Below, piece after piece: positions 1-10,400 of a stretch of DNA of 64,000 bases. Where the stretch lies: assembly GCA_024104275.1 (NCBI GenBank), contig JAGGHK010000006.1:1-64000 (forward strand), given 5' to 3'. The position numbers and the translations under genes were made by a program. This DNA comes from Bifidobacterium sp. (GTDB taxonomy: Bacteria > Actinomycetota > Actinomycetes > Actinomycetales > Bifidobacteriaceae). The number at the start of each line of letters is the position of its first letter. The first letter of the stretch is position 1. The notes under the pieces are model-generated. The model was given only the letters and a program-made list of their open reading frames with translations, was not told the origin of the DNA and did not search any database.

Positions 1-611
1 TAGCTTTTGCGTTTCTTGAGGAGCTCCGTTTTACGCTCGCAGGCAGCGATAAGATCATCCAGCGTCTTGAAGAACTCACCAATACGAGACTGCTCTACTT
101 GTGAACCGGGAATATTTATACTGGATGAGAAGAAGGAATCCGGCGCGATATTTAGTAATCCATGATTTCTAGCACCCTCTGCAGCATTCTTGCTGACTTC
201 TTTATACCATTTCGTTGAATCAAAATACGAAACTAAATATTGTGAATCACCATCCGTGGGAGCAAAAGCAATGTAAAGTGTTGATACTACCCCTAAATCA
301 TAGTGTTCGAGACGTTTTATTGCTCCCCATGGATATTCTTTGGAATAGCTTTTGTTATATGCAAACTCCCCTCGTTTAATCAAATAATATCCACTTAAAT
401 CTTTACTTGCTATTTGCTTGTCAAAAAATGTTGCTTGATCTATTAGCCCATATTGAGCTGAAATAGTAAGAGGGAGATTGCTTTCAAGATTTGAATTTTT
501 CCGAGTTACCCTTTTGACTAAATCCCCTAACTTACGCTGCTTCCAAGCTCCAGTGAAGCCTTTAAAACGTAGCTGCGGCACCAATTCTTGGCTCTTTTGT
601 TGCCTGGACAT
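1..611 (-). CDS. hsdS: Type I restriction-modification specificity subunit HsdS (partial, 3' end beyond left edge)
   Basis: About 203 N-terminal residues are present and the frame is open to the window edge. HsdS holds two target-recognition domains that choose the bipartite DNA site for the HsdM2-HsdR2 complex. The N terminus has the usual entry into target domain 1 (LRFKGFTGAWKQRKLGD, about residues 14-30). The last residues visible, GEFFKTLDDLIAACERK, are the coiled central conserved region, so the cut lies just before target domain 2. The ATG at 611-609 follows a GGGAG ribosome binding site that sits inside a hairpin (619-657). It is the last gene of hsdR-hsdM-hsdS and lies 107 nt after hsdM. 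A silent or second half-gene may lie further left, outside the window. Confidence 0.9.
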   Translation of the reverse strand, partial: MSRQQKSQELVPQLRFKGFTGAWKQRKLGDLVKRVTRKNSNLESNLPLTISAQYGLIDQATFFDKQIASKDLSGYYLIKRGEFAYNKSYSKEYPWGAIKRLEHYDLGVVSTLYIAFAPTDGDSQYLVSYFDSTKWYKEVSKNAAEGARNHGLLNIAPDSFFSSSINIPGSQVEQSRIGEFFKTLDDLIAACERKTELLKKRKS

Positions 612-618
612 ATGAAAA

Positions 619-657
619 CTCCCTAACTTACGCTTGTTTACAGCGTAAGTTAGGGAG
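619..657. promoter_or_regulatory. Perfect 16-bp hairpin in the hsdM-hsdS gap, covering the hsdS ribosome binding site
   Basis: Arms 619-634 and 642-657 are exact inverted copies with a 7-nt loop. The GGGAG that serves hsdS lies within the arm next to the start codon, so folding of the mRNA would hide it. A TTTT follows the arm on the minus strand, so weak termination is also possible. The arm sequence repeats the hsdS codons for QRKLGD: 15 nt at 641-655 are an exact inverted copy of 525-539, and 14 nt at 621-634 are a direct copy. Confidence 0.75.
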
Positions 658-718
658 AAGACTCACAGAATTTTATTCAGTGTCGGATTCGTTACTTGAA
701 ACACCTACAAGTATTGAG

Positions 719-2392
719 TCATTTACCATTAGTCTCTGAATCCGTCGGCACCAGCTCTTTTACCATGGCATCAAATTTCGCTTGTAATTCGGCAATTTCT
801 TTATCGGTTTCAGCTAGCTGTCGATTGACCTCATCGATATCGATTGGTTCTTCTTCCTCGAATGTGTCAACATAACGGGGAATATTGAGGTTGTATTCAT
901 TCTCCTTAATTTCATCGAGTGCTGCTACATGAGCGTATTTGTCCACATCTTTACGTGTCGCGTAGGTATTGATAATCTTATCGATATCCTCATCACGCAA
1001 ATGGTTTTGGTTTTTACCTTTTTCAAACCCTTTGGAGGCGTCAATGAAAAAGATATCGTCGCGAGTGCGGTTCTTCAAGAAAACCAAAACGACCGTAGGT
1101 ATCGAGGTGTTGTAGAACAGATTCGCCGGCATACCGATAACGGCATCAAGATAATTCTTGTCGATTATCGCCTTGCGAATCGTCCCTTCTGCCGCACCTC
1201 TGAACAGGACGCCATGAGGCAACACGATAGCCATTCGTCCGGTATCTTTTAGATGGTAAATACAGTGCTCCACGAATGCAAAATCAGCCTTTGATTTCGG
1301 CGCTAGCTTGCCATAATCCTTAAAACGCGGGTCCTTCATTTTCGACTCGGCATTGTCCCAATGTTGAGAATATGGAGGATTTGCTACTACGGCATCAAAA
1401 AACAACGGATGGTCAATACCATTGGCATCTGTTCCATCAGGCCAGTCAGATTCCAGCGTATCGGCATTTCGCAGATTCATGCTTTCAAAGCCGACACCAT
1501 GCATCATTAGATTCATACGAGCAAGGTTGTAAGTAGTCCGGTTAAGCTCTTGCCCATAAAACACAGTCGAGGCAAACTCAGTACGCGCGGGCAATTCCTT
1601 CTGTACTGTCAGTAACAATGAACCAGAACCCATCGTGGGATCATACAAAGAGAAATTCCGAGCAGAATTCCATAACGGGTTTTCGCTTTTATTCGCGACC
1701 TCTGAATCTTTGAATGTCACCAAACGTGCCAAAACTCGGGAAACTTCGTGAGGAGTATAAAATTCCCCTGCCTTCTTTCCAGAATCACTCGCGAATTCAG
1801 AAATCAGATATTCGTATACGTCCCCAAGCAAATCATGCCCTTGCGCATCCATGAAATCGACAGTATCGATTTTCTGAGCGATATTGGAAAGGCTCTTTGC
1901 CCTTGCAGCAGTTGAATTTCCCAAGCTTGAATCGGAAAGATTGATATCCGAAAACACATCTCGGAAATCCTTCTCACTCTTTGAATTATTCCTTTCGGCA
2001 GCTAATTCGGCATTACGCTTGAAACTGTCAAACATATTCTGGAAATAGTCAGGATGAATTGTCTGATCAGCAATGCCCTGCATCATGGAAGTCCAGGTGT
2101 ATTCAGGATCAATCGCATAGCCCAAATCATGAGCTATATCTTCCCGCCATTCTTCTATGCCATCTACAGGTGCTTGGCGTTTGTATGCATCATTAATGCT
2201 TTCGTCAGCTTTTACATCCAGTAGGTTCTCACTGGCAATGTAATTCTCCTGCTTATCAGAAAGATAACGATAGAAGATGAAACCAAGGATATAATCGCGA
2301 AACTCGTCGGCCGACATCTTGCCACGAAGATCATTGGCCATCGCCCATAATTGAGAAGTAAGCTGTCTGGCTTCATTCTGTACATCACTCAT
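719..2392 (-). CDS. hsdM: Type I restriction-modification DNA methyltransferase HsdM
   Basis: This 557-residue protein is the N6-adenine methyltransferase subunit; with HsdS it protects host DNA and with HsdR it forms the nuclease. Visible motifs are the HsdM N-terminal four-helix domain, FYTPHEVSRVLA (about 213-224), the AdoMet-binding DPTMGSGSLLL (about 251-261), GQELNRTTYNLARMN, and the catalytic NPPY tetrad (about 338-341). The C terminus is charged and coiled. The start is an ATG 17 nt after the hsdR stop, behind a GAGGAA ribosome binding site, which fits one operon with hsdR upstream and hsdS downstream. The length is normal and no lesion was seen. Confidence 0.96.
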   Translation of the reverse strand: MSDVQNEARQLTSQLWAMANDLRGKMSADEFRDYILGFIFYRYLSDKQENYIASENLLDVKADESINDAYKRQAPVDGIEEWREDIAHDLGYAIDPEYTWTSMMQGIADQTIHPDYFQNMFDSFKRNAELAAERNNSKSEKDFRDVFSDINLSDSSLGNSTAARAKSLSNIAQKIDTVDFMDAQGHDLLGDVYEYLISEFASDSGKKAGEFYTPHEVSRVLARLVTFKDSEVANKSENPLWNSARNFSLYDPTMGSGSLLLTVQKELPARTEFASTVFYGQELNRTTYNLARMNLMMHGVGFESMNLRNADTLESDWPDGTDANGIDHPLFFDAVVANPPYSQHWDNAESKMKDPRFKDYGKLAPKSKADFAFVEHCIYHLKDTGRMAIVLPHGVLFRGAAEGTIRKAIIDKNYLDAVIGMPANLFYNTSIPTVVLVFLKNRTRDDIFFIDASKGFEKGKNQNHLRDEDIDKIINTYATRKDVDKYAHVAALDEIKENEYNLNIPRYVDTFEEEEPIDIDEVNRQLAETDKEIAELQAKFDAMVKELVPTDSETNGK

Positions 2393-2409
2393 CGATATTC
2401 CTCTTTTCC

Positions 2410-5400
2410 TCAGTAATGGGCAACAACATAATCCGCAAACTCGCGGAATGCGGCACGAAACTCATTTCGATATTTTACAGGAGAAAGTTCGCGAACTGCA
2501 GGATCTTCGGCGGCCTGCTTATAAACCCTTCCCTTTGTCGCCATTCCAAGCAACTGTGAGAGTTCCTCACCATCGCGCAAATCATCAGCGTCGATAGTAT
2601 GCCGTTCTAGCATCTTGTCAATAAGCAAATCGGCAGTCATGACATCGACCAGACCCCAATGGTGACGAAAATCAGCAACGGCATTTTGGCGGTTGTTCTT
2701 CGTTCTCTGTCGAACCAGTTTTTCCACAGAATTTGGTTGGACAGGGTATTCTACATCCAAATCCTCACCTTTCATCGCCGCATCAGCAGTATCCTTCATC
2801 TGTCCTGCCAAACGACGATCTTCTAGCTGGTCAGTCGCTCTCACGAATGTGCCATAGGTCTCCTGAGCATCTTTACCTTCGTGAACCTCATTGAGCACCT
2901 GGGCCAAAAGCTCAGCTATATAGTCATAATTAATCTTCACTTCTGCAATATGCTCAACATCAAAGTCCAGCATGGAAAGATCAAGCATGTCATCCTTCGG
3001 GTGTTTGGCAGCCCAATCCTTCAGAACGTTACGTGCAGAATTATTGATCCAATTATCATTATCTTCTGTGATTCCAAGTTCTTGACACAGTTTTTCAGGG
3101 CGGTCATAATCGTATTCTGTATACTGCTTCAGCTGAGAGACTTTTGTGCCATACTTGCTGATGAGATTGGCTAGCTCTTGTTTTGCGTTTTCGCTGGAAG
3201 GCACCTCAGTGAATCCATCTGAAAGGTCGCGAATTTCGTCCACCACTTTCTTTGCTGCCGACAGCGTTTTATCAAAGTCTCCCGCAACAACTCCAATGAG
3301 TCCTTGATCCTCAAGCTCCCCCTGTGCAGACGCCGATTCACGATTTGCGTACACTTTCAGAGCTGCGTCCATCAGTCTCTTCGAGGTTTCCGGCCAACGA
3401 TAATTGACGATAATTCCCCACGGCTTGTCTTTGTGGTTGTCAATACGGTTTGTACGCGAATAGGCCTGAATCAGATTCGCTCCAGCCAATGTGCGGTCAA
3501 CATACAACGTGTTGACTTTAGGAGCATCATAGCCCGTAAGCAACTGGTCTATAACTATAACCAAATCAAGCTTCGGGCCATCATCTTCCCCACGAAGGCG
3601 ATCCATGACATCTTTGAAATAACCGTCAACGGTTTCATCATCATATGAAGTGCCGAATGTAGCGTTATATGCATCCATTGCACGTCGTAATCCCTTGTTC
3701 TTCTCTAACTGATGCTCGGAATTATCAGTTGCATACGAGAAGGTCACAGCAACGTTTAAAGGCTTCTTATGTTCTGCAATAAGTTCTTGATTCTTTTTTT
3801 GGAACTCATCAAAATACTGCAACGCCATCGGAGCGGAAGCCTGGAGACCGCCAACATGCGTGGTCAAAATCGCACTGTATTTGCCTTCTTTAGAACGATT
3901 TCGCCAATGCTTGACGATATCATCCACGACAGCTTCAACGTGTCTGGCGTTGTTATCGTACAAGTCGGAATCAATATAGCCATCAACTTCCTCGGGAGAC
4001 ATGTTCGCGATTTTTTTATTGATTGCTTTTTCGCTCCAATTCGGATATTTTTCTTCCAGCATCTTGGGCAAAAGCTCATCTTTGATTTCGGCTTCTTTAA
4101 GCGTATGCTCAAAATCAACTTTGAACCCGAGCACATTCCCATCAGCTATCGCTTCACGAATGGTATAGGTATGCAGGACGTCGCCAAAAGCCTGCCTGGT
4201 CAAGTCTCCCTCAAACACCGGGGTACCCGTATAGCCAACCCATGCAGAACGAGGGAAACTCTTTTTAATACGTTTGAGCATGTCGCCGTTAGTGGAACGA
4301 TGAGCTTCGTCTACGATGAAGACAAAATTCTTATCTGGAACGACAAACGAAGCTCGTCTACATAAACGGTCAAGCTTCTGAATGGAAGTCACCACAATGG
4401 TGTTGTTTGCCAGTCTGCTACGCAACTTTTGCGCCAGAACACTGGTGTTGGCCGTATCAGAAACGACACCATTATTGTTTTCGTCATCCGTATCAGGATC
4501 GTATGCGTTGTATTTAGCGAACGTCTGATCCGTAAGAGCAACTCGATCAACTACAAATACTACTTTGTCAACGTTAGGTAGACGAGATGCCAGCCAAGCG
4601 GTCTTAAAGCTGCTGATTGTCTTGCCCGAGCCCGTAGTATGCCAAATATAGCCGACCTCGTGTTTATCGATTCCGAAGGTATATTTCTTTAAGGCATTAA
4701 TTACACGTTTTGTAGCATATACCTGGTATGGGCGCATTACGATAAGGTTCTTATACTTTGGGTCACCGTCCAGAATCATATAATTGGTAGCCATCTGGTG
4801 CGCCATTGGAATGGAAAGCATAAGATCGGCAAACTCACGCCAGCCCCAAACTGGTTTACTGTCAGCTTCCCGTTGCCATTGGAAGGCAAAATCAGTATTA
4901 AATGATTCCGAATCAGTATTGGCCATATACAAGGCTTGATCGGGCGTCATACCAACCAATATCTGGACTGTCGAATAAATATCACTGAACTGGCCTTCGT
5001 CGATATATTGACGAATCTGATTCAATGCCTCATGCGCATCATGGTGATGGAATTTTTCTTCAATATGAATAACAGGTAAGCCATTAATCAACAATGTGGT
5101 GTCGAAGCGACGCTGCTTTCGGCCCGCCAAAACTCTTGGATGCTCAATCTGGTTAACAATCTGATAAACGGTATTCCCCGCGCCGACATTGGACTGATCA
5201 AAAACCGTCAAAAATATATGATCGCCTTTACTGCCATCAGACTTATCGTCTCGATCAACCTCGACCTGTGTGACCCCATTCATACCGTAAATCCAACGCC
5301 CGGCTTCATAAGGAGAACCTAAATTGCAAATAACTTTTTTAACTTGTGCAAATTCACTATCGGAAAGAGGAATTCCCTGCAATTTCTCCTTGTTATTTCT

Positions 5401-5535
5401 TTCGAGAATAGAACGAAAGTTCACCCACAACGCTTCTATCGTCTTCACTTTTGGCAAGTATTCCCACTGTTTGGTCCCGCCAATGGACTCAAGATGGTGA
5501 ATCAGCTCCATTTCAAAATCAAGTTCACCGTTCAT
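2410..5535 (-). CDS. hsdR: Type I restriction enzyme R subunit HsdR (translocase/nuclease)
   Basis: This 1041-residue protein is the motor and nuclease of the type I system. The N-terminal domain has a PD-(D/E)xK-type core ending in IHIEEKFHH (about 155-163), where the ExK pair fits the nuclease active site. The superfamily 2 translocase follows with TTGSGKT (Walker A, about 300-306), DEAH (about 410), GYTGTP (motif III) and the C-terminal motor motif QAYSRTNR. Start ATG behind GGGAGAAATGTC, a 7-nt spacing. It is the first gene of hsdR-hsdM-hsdS. The 108-bp region upstream is AT-rich and probably holds the operon promoter, but I could not define the boxes with confidence. Confidence 0.96.
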   Translation of the reverse strand: MNGELDFEMELIHHLESIGGTKQWEYLPKVKTIEALWVNFRSILERNNKEKLQGIPLSDSEFAQVKKVICNLGSPYEAGRWIYGMNGVTQVEVDRDDKSDGSKGDHIFLTVFDQSNVGAGNTVYQIVNQIEHPRVLAGRKQRRFDTTLLINGLPVIHIEEKFHHHDAHEALNQIRQYIDEGQFSDIYSTVQILVGMTPDQALYMANTDSESFNTDFAFQWQREADSKPVWGWREFADLMLSIPMAHQMATNYMILDGDPKYKNLIVMRPYQVYATKRVINALKKYTFGIDKHEVGYIWHTTGSGKTISSFKTAWLASRLPNVDKVVFVVDRVALTDQTFAKYNAYDPDTDDENNNGVVSDTANTSVLAQKLRSRLANNTIVVTSIQKLDRLCRRASFVVPDKNFVFIVDEAHRSTNGDMLKRIKKSFPRSAWVGYTGTPVFEGDLTRQAFGDVLHTYTIREAIADGNVLGFKVDFEHTLKEAEIKDELLPKMLEEKYPNWSEKAINKKIANMSPEEVDGYIDSDLYDNNARHVEAVVDDIVKHWRNRSKEGKYSAILTTHVGGLQASAPMALQYFDEFQKKNQELIAEHKKPLNVAVTFSYATDNSEHQLEKNKGLRRAMDAYNATFGTSYDDETVDGYFKDVMDRLRGEDDGPKLDLVIVIDQLLTGYDAPKVNTLYVDRTLAGANLIQAYSRTNRIDNHKDKPWGIIVNYRWPETSKRLMDAALKVYANRESASAQGELEDQGLIGVVAGDFDKTLSAAKKVVDEIRDLSDGFTEVPSSENAKQELANLISKYGTKVSQLKQYTEYDYDRPEKLCQELGITEDNDNWINNSARNVLKDWAAKHPKDDMLDLSMLDFDVEHIAEVKINYDYIAELLAQVLNEVHEGKDAQETYGTFVRATDQLEDRRLAGQMKDTADAAMKGEDLDVEYPVQPNSVEKLVRQRTKNNRQNAVADFRHHWGLVDVMTADLLIDKMLERHTIDADDLRDGEELSQLLGMATKGRVYKQAAEDPAVRELSPVKYRNEFRAAFREFADYVVAHY

Positions 5536-5643
5536 GACATTTCTCCCTCACCTGCTACTCCATTAATAGCGCCATCAAGCTAACGGTATTCACGTTATCT
5601 TATACAATTTACAAACTATGGGTTGGCTAATTCGTCCAACTGA

Positions 5644-6480
5644 TTAGCCTCTATACAATTCGCTCATGGAGCGGCCTTCACAGTTACGCCACTCGGACCA
5701 ACCGTTGTTCGAGCCGCCAAGCACGAAATTTGCAGCTCCACTTGGAGATTTGAATTCGACCGACTTCTTCAACGTCCATGCATTTCCGTCGGACTCCACC
5801 AAGTCGCCGGAATCGATGAGGCTTTGGCGCAGATGCCCATATTTGGCATCCCGCGGCTTACGATTCATATCGATGACGGAACCATCCAAGACGGTGAATT
5901 TCTCCTTATACACACCAGTCGCTCGTATACCACGACGATGCGTATAAAGTAATTCATCCGCTGAAGCGGAAGTAGTAGGTGAATCCAAGGCATACCCAAG
6001 CGAAGACATGATAAATTCGATCTCCTCAAAGACCTTTTCAACGATAACCTCTTGGGACTGGTTGATATGATATTTCGGCTCCACGGTGTTTTCCACGGTG
6101 TAGCGATGTGATTCATTGGCTCTGACAATGCCATATTTCTCAAGAGCGCTGATAAGATCAAGCGAAAACACATCATCGTCTGCGATAAACATGATCGCCT
6201 TGTTCCAGAAGTCCTTTTTGACATTGTGATCAACCAAACGTAAAACACCCTGGGTCGTCTGGCCAACGTAAATACGAACCAAAGCGCCATCCTCCTCATC
6301 TATGAGGTAATAGATGCCACGTACTGGCAGATTTTCGATTCGCTTGACATCAGACAGCAGACGACGTGGAACGACCAACGTGGTCATGGCCGAAAGCATC
6401 CTTCTACAGACGCGAATCCCCTCCGGATTGCCATCCACATACTGCGTAGTGATGATTTCAAGCCTGTTCATCTTCGTCAT
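5644..6480 (-). CDS. GIY-YIG nuclease family protein with C-terminal DUF4357
   Basis: This 278-residue protein has a GIY-YIG-type core: GIYYLIDEED (about 54-63), then IYVGQT (about 69-74) and LVDHN, a layout typical of the family. The C-terminal 80 residues match DUF4357, with KEKFTVLDGS, SPSGAANFVLGGSNNGW and a final aromatic residue. Such fusions are common next to restriction systems, but their substrate is unknown. It lies upstream of hsdR in the same orientation, separated by 108 bp. A 6-bp-arm hairpin (5625-5649) overlaps its stop codon. Start ATG at 6480 has a weak GAAAGAG site; the ATG four codons later is an alternative. Confidence 0.85.
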   Translation of the reverse strand: MTKMNRLEIITTQYVDGNPEGIRVCRRMLSAMTTLVVPRRLLSDVKRIENLPVRGIYYLIDEEDGALVRIYVGQTTQGVLRLVDHNVKKDFWNKAIMFIADDDVFSLDLISALEKYGIVRANESHRYTVENTVEPKYHINQSQEVIVEKVFEEIEFIMSSLGYALDSPTTSASADELLYTHRRGIRATGVYKEKFTVLDGSVIDMNRKPRDAKYGHLRQSLIDSGDLVESDGNAWTLKKSVEFKSPSGAANFVLGGSNNGWSEWRNCEGRSMSELYRG

Positions 6481-6794
6481 ACTCTTTCACTCATCGAACC
6501 AAATGTGCTTTCAAAAGTAACCATCAGAATACTAGCGAAACCGGACCCATGAACTATGTAAATAAATCAGTCTGCAACTAGACAGAATTCCATTAAAAAA
6601 TATCCATGGACTAAAGCAACCGAGCTCTTCAGGGAGATCGATGAAATCTAAAATGGAACGAACTCATCTAGATATTTAATAGAGTATTAGAAATTTATGG
6701 CTTATAACAATACGAACAAAATATTATCGAGTTTTGCGACACTGCAAAATTTATAAGCTATACCAATTTTGTAAGTAATGACATCAAGATTGCA

Positions 6795-6845
6795 TTCGAG
6801 TATTACCAATAAACCACTTTAATCTTTTCGAATATTTCGAATATT
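6795..6845. promoter_or_regulatory. Candidate operator: tandem TTCGAATAT repeats upstream of the HTH gene
   Basis: TTCGAATAT occurs twice head to tail at 6827-6844, and a variant TTCGAGTAT occurs at 6795-6803. They lie 40-90 nt before the start of the excisionase-type gene at 6883, a usual place for autoregulation. This is inference from position and repetition only. The rest of the 402-nt gap (6481-6882) is very AT-rich and shows no gene. Confidence 0.4.
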
Positions 6846-6882
6846 ATGATATTGTTATTAGAAGAAAACAAGGAGTGGCATC

Positions 6883-7407
6883 TTGGCAACGAAGACTTTA
6901 ACGAATGAATCAGCAACATTTATGCCCCAAAAAGTAGATCGCAAGAAACTTATTGACATTAAGAAAAGCCTGACCGAATCTCAGCAAAAGCAACAAAATG
7001 ACGCGAAATTTAAAGATAACGCTTCAGAAAAGGACTTCCCTGTTGTCACGATAAAGGTTCCTGAAAAAGAGGCAATGCCTCTTACAAATGAACTCGTGGA
7101 AGCACTAATCAATGTCTCTAATCAATTGTCCCGAGGCAAAGCGGTTGTCATTAGTCCTCTAAATACTCTGCTCACTACTCAGGAATGCGCGGATATGCTT
7201 GGGATGTCTCGTCCGACCTTTGTCAAAATCTTGGAACATGGAGATATACCGTTTGAAAAAGTTGGCAGACATCGCAGGATTTTACTGACCGATCTTGAAA
7301 ATTATGCTAAGCAACGTCATGCCGAATTCATCAAGGAATTTGACGAGTTGTCTGCCGAGACAAATCCAGAACTCACTCTCGACAACCCACTAATCGACAA
7401 TAAATAA
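6883..7407 (+). CDS. Excisionase/antitoxin-type helix-turn-helix DNA-binding protein, without partner
   Basis: This 174-residue protein is a predicted DNA-binding regulator. The C-terminal half holds an excisionase-family (MerR-like) winged helix: LTTQECADMLGMSRPTFVKIL (about 104-124), then IPFEKVGRHRRI and a final helix. The N-terminal 70 residues are Lys/Gln-rich. Start is a TTG with an excellent AAGGAG at 6870-6875, seven nt upstream. Proteins of this build in Actinobacteria often precede a PIN-domain toxin, but here the next gene is convergent and begins 20 nt away, so no toxin is present. It is AT-rich like the restriction block. It could be an orphan antitoxin or a lone regulator. Confidence 0.75.
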   Translation: MATKTLTNESATFMPQKVDRKKLIDIKKSLTESQQKQQNDAKFKDNASEKDFPVVTIKVPEKEAMPLTNELVEALINVSNQLSRGKAVVISPLNTLLTTQECADMLGMSRPTFVKILEHGDIPFEKVGRHRRILLTDLENYAKQRHAEFIKEFDELSAETNPELTLDNPLIDNK

Positions 7408-7427
7408 AGAACCTTGCACAATCTCAA

Positions 7428-10400
7428 CTATCCCAGCAACTGCAACAAATCGTCCTTAGTGAGGTTCGAGATGCCGGCGGAGGTGCCGGTGCCGGCGTTG
7501 TCCACGAAACGATGGGCCAGGTCGCTCTTGGACTGCTGCATCTTGAGGATGCGCTCCTCGATGGTGTCCTTGGCGACGATCTGGTAGACGTTGACGTCCT
7601 GGGTCTGGCCGATGCGGTGGGCACGGTCGGTGGCCTGCTCCTGCGCGGCGGCGTTCCACCACGGGTCGGCATGCACCACCACGCACGCGCCCGTGAGGTT
7701 AAGGCCCGTGTTGCCGGCCTTCAGGGAAATCAGGAAAACCGGGGTGTCATCGGCATTGAACCGGTCGACCAGCTCAAGGCGCTTGCGCTTGGGGGTGGCG
7801 CCGGTGATGACGTTGTAGGCGACGCCGTTTTTACGCAGACGTTCGGCGATCAGGTCGAGGAAGCTGGTGAATTGCGAGAAGATCAGCATCTTGCGGCCGG
7901 CGTCCTGGCAGCTGGAGACCAGTTCCTCGATGGCGTCGAGCTTCGCCGACGTGACTTTGCGGGACTTGTTGGCTGAGGTTCCAACTTTCGAGGTATCCGA
8001 AGCGTTGGAACCTGACAATCCACCATCCCCCACAATCGCGTTCGCCGAAGCATCAGCGGTTTCACTGAGCTCATCAATCGGTTCATCGTCGGCACGCTCG
8101 ACTTCACGGCTCGGTGCGCCCCAGACATGCGCATCCTTCTTGACAACGTTGCTGCCGACATTGCTGAACAGCAGTCGCGGGTCGCAGCAGGCCTGGCGCA
8201 GGCGGGTGAGCTGGGCCAAAATCTGAATCTTGCCGGTCTTGTATTCGATATCGCGCTGCTTGTTGAGCGTGGCGCGTAGCTGCTGCTCGAGCGCGGCGTA
8301 GAGCCTGCGCTGCTCCCCCTCGAGCTGGACGGTGATGACGTTCTCGATCTTGTCCGGAAGATCCTTCAGAACCTGCGACTTCAAACGCCGCAGAATGAAC
8401 GGGCCGACGAACGCCTGCAGCTTGGACTGCGCGTTTTCGTCGCCGGAGAGGATCGGCATTTCGAAACGGTCGCGGAAGTGCTTGTAGGCTCCGAGCATGC
8501 CGGGCATGAGGAAATCGAAGATGCTCCACAATTCGGAAAGCCGGTTCTCGATCGGCGTGCCGGTCAGGGCGAAACGGTGGCATGCGGTAACGGTTCGTAC
8601 GGCGTGGGCGGACTTGGTGGCGTGGTTCTTGATATACTGCGCCTCGTCAAGCGTCATACAATAGCATTCAAGCCCGTCGTAATCATCGATATCGCGGCGC
8701 AGCAAGTCATATGAAGTAATCAACACGTCCGGCGCAACCCATTGCGCTGTGTCCTCGTCATCGCTCAGTTGCGGGCTATCGGCGCTTTGCCAGCCGTCGT
8801 TTTTATTCTGCTTACTATCAGCAGTCTCAGAAATGCTGTTGACTTTGCCGCCTTCATACCACGCCTTGGTGTTCTTGAGCATGGCACGGCGGGCAGCCTT
8901 GGAACCGGCGAGCACCTGTACGTTGAGTTCGGGAGCGAATTTGGCGCATTCCGCGGCCCAGTTGTAGACCAGCGACGCCGGGCAGACGATGAGGTTCGGC
9001 CCGATTTGGCGCTGTTCGTCGCGCCGCGAGACCAGATACGAGAGCATTTGTACGGTCTTGCCCAGGCCCATCTCGTCAGCCAGGATGCCGCCGAAACCTT
9101 TGTCGGAGACGGCATTAAGCCAGCGGAATCCCTCGATCTGATACGGTCGCAGCACATGCGCGAGCGACTTCGGCACCTTATAGGTCTTCGGGTCGATGAC
9201 GCGCAGATCGTTCAGATAGCTGCGGAATTCGTCGCTTTTGTCTTCGTCTTCCGCTTCGTTGTCGAGATAATAAGCCTCGTAAGCGGGCACGGAAACCGCC
9301 CCTAAATCGAGATCGACCGGCTTCAGTCCCAAGTCACTGCTGACCTCGTCCAACTTGCTGGTGTCGACGTCGGCCATGTTGACGAAGGCGCCGTTGCGCA
9401 GACGATGGAACTTGCGACGCTTGCGATAGCTGTTCAAGAGCGCCGGCACTTCTGACGGGTCAATTTCGTCGGCGATCGGCGAGATCTCGACCAAGCCGGA
9501 TTTAATCGACAATCCGATCTTGAACACAGGATGCGGCGAAGAAGTGAGCCCGTCGAAACTCGGCGTGGAGAACACCTCTCCGAGGCCCCGCAAAACGGGA
9601 AGCCCCTCGTTCAGCAGCTTGTAAATCGCCTTGTCGTTGTCCTCTTTGATGCGCGCGATCGGACCGTCGGGCATCGGGAAATACTGGCGCACGGCTTCCA
9701 CGGCAAGGCGTTCGGTTTCACGGTCTCGCGCGACCGGTTCGTTCGGGCCGATACCGGAGAAAACATGGAAGCGTTCGTCACCGTAACGTGCCTGGACGTC
9801 GCAGGTAATGCCGCTCTTATCCCTGTCGAGGTACGTTTCGATATGGCAGGGCACGCGGCGCATTTTGATGAGTTCGGGCGGCAACTTGACGGCGATGCCG
9901 TGATGTGAGGTGCCGCGCGATGTAGCAGGTGTGAGGTCACCGGTCACCGCGGATTTCGTACCGGAGGTTTGTCCTGTTCCGTTTTGCGACGAGCCGTCTG
10001 AAGCCGTTTTGCCGTTATCGTTTTGTGACAGGTTATCCGGGTCGGTTTCGGTTGATACGGAATTATTGCCGGATTCGTTATTATCGCTATCGTTACCGGC
10101 GTTGCCAGCATCTTCAGAATTGCCGGAATCGCCAATACCATCATCCTCGCCATCCGCAGGAACCGGGTCGAGCGCTGGCAGCACGGTGCGCGAGAACTCC
10201 TCGATATCGTCGCTGCTCAGGTACAGATCGCCGCGTTCGTCTGAAGCGCAGAGCACGCCAAGCAGGTTGCGGTTCGTGGTCATCGCACTGGAGCAGCGGT
10301 GGATTTCGGGGGTATCCAAACCGAACGCGCGGCTCGTATCCGGCGATTCGACGACTACGAACGACGACCCACGTCCGATAATGAATTTCTGAATATTCAA

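Noticed and set aside
6883-7407. Prophage or integrative-element excisionase
   Set aside because: The HTH resembles excisionases, but no integrase, attachment site or phage gene lies nearby; the antitoxin-like reading is more economical.
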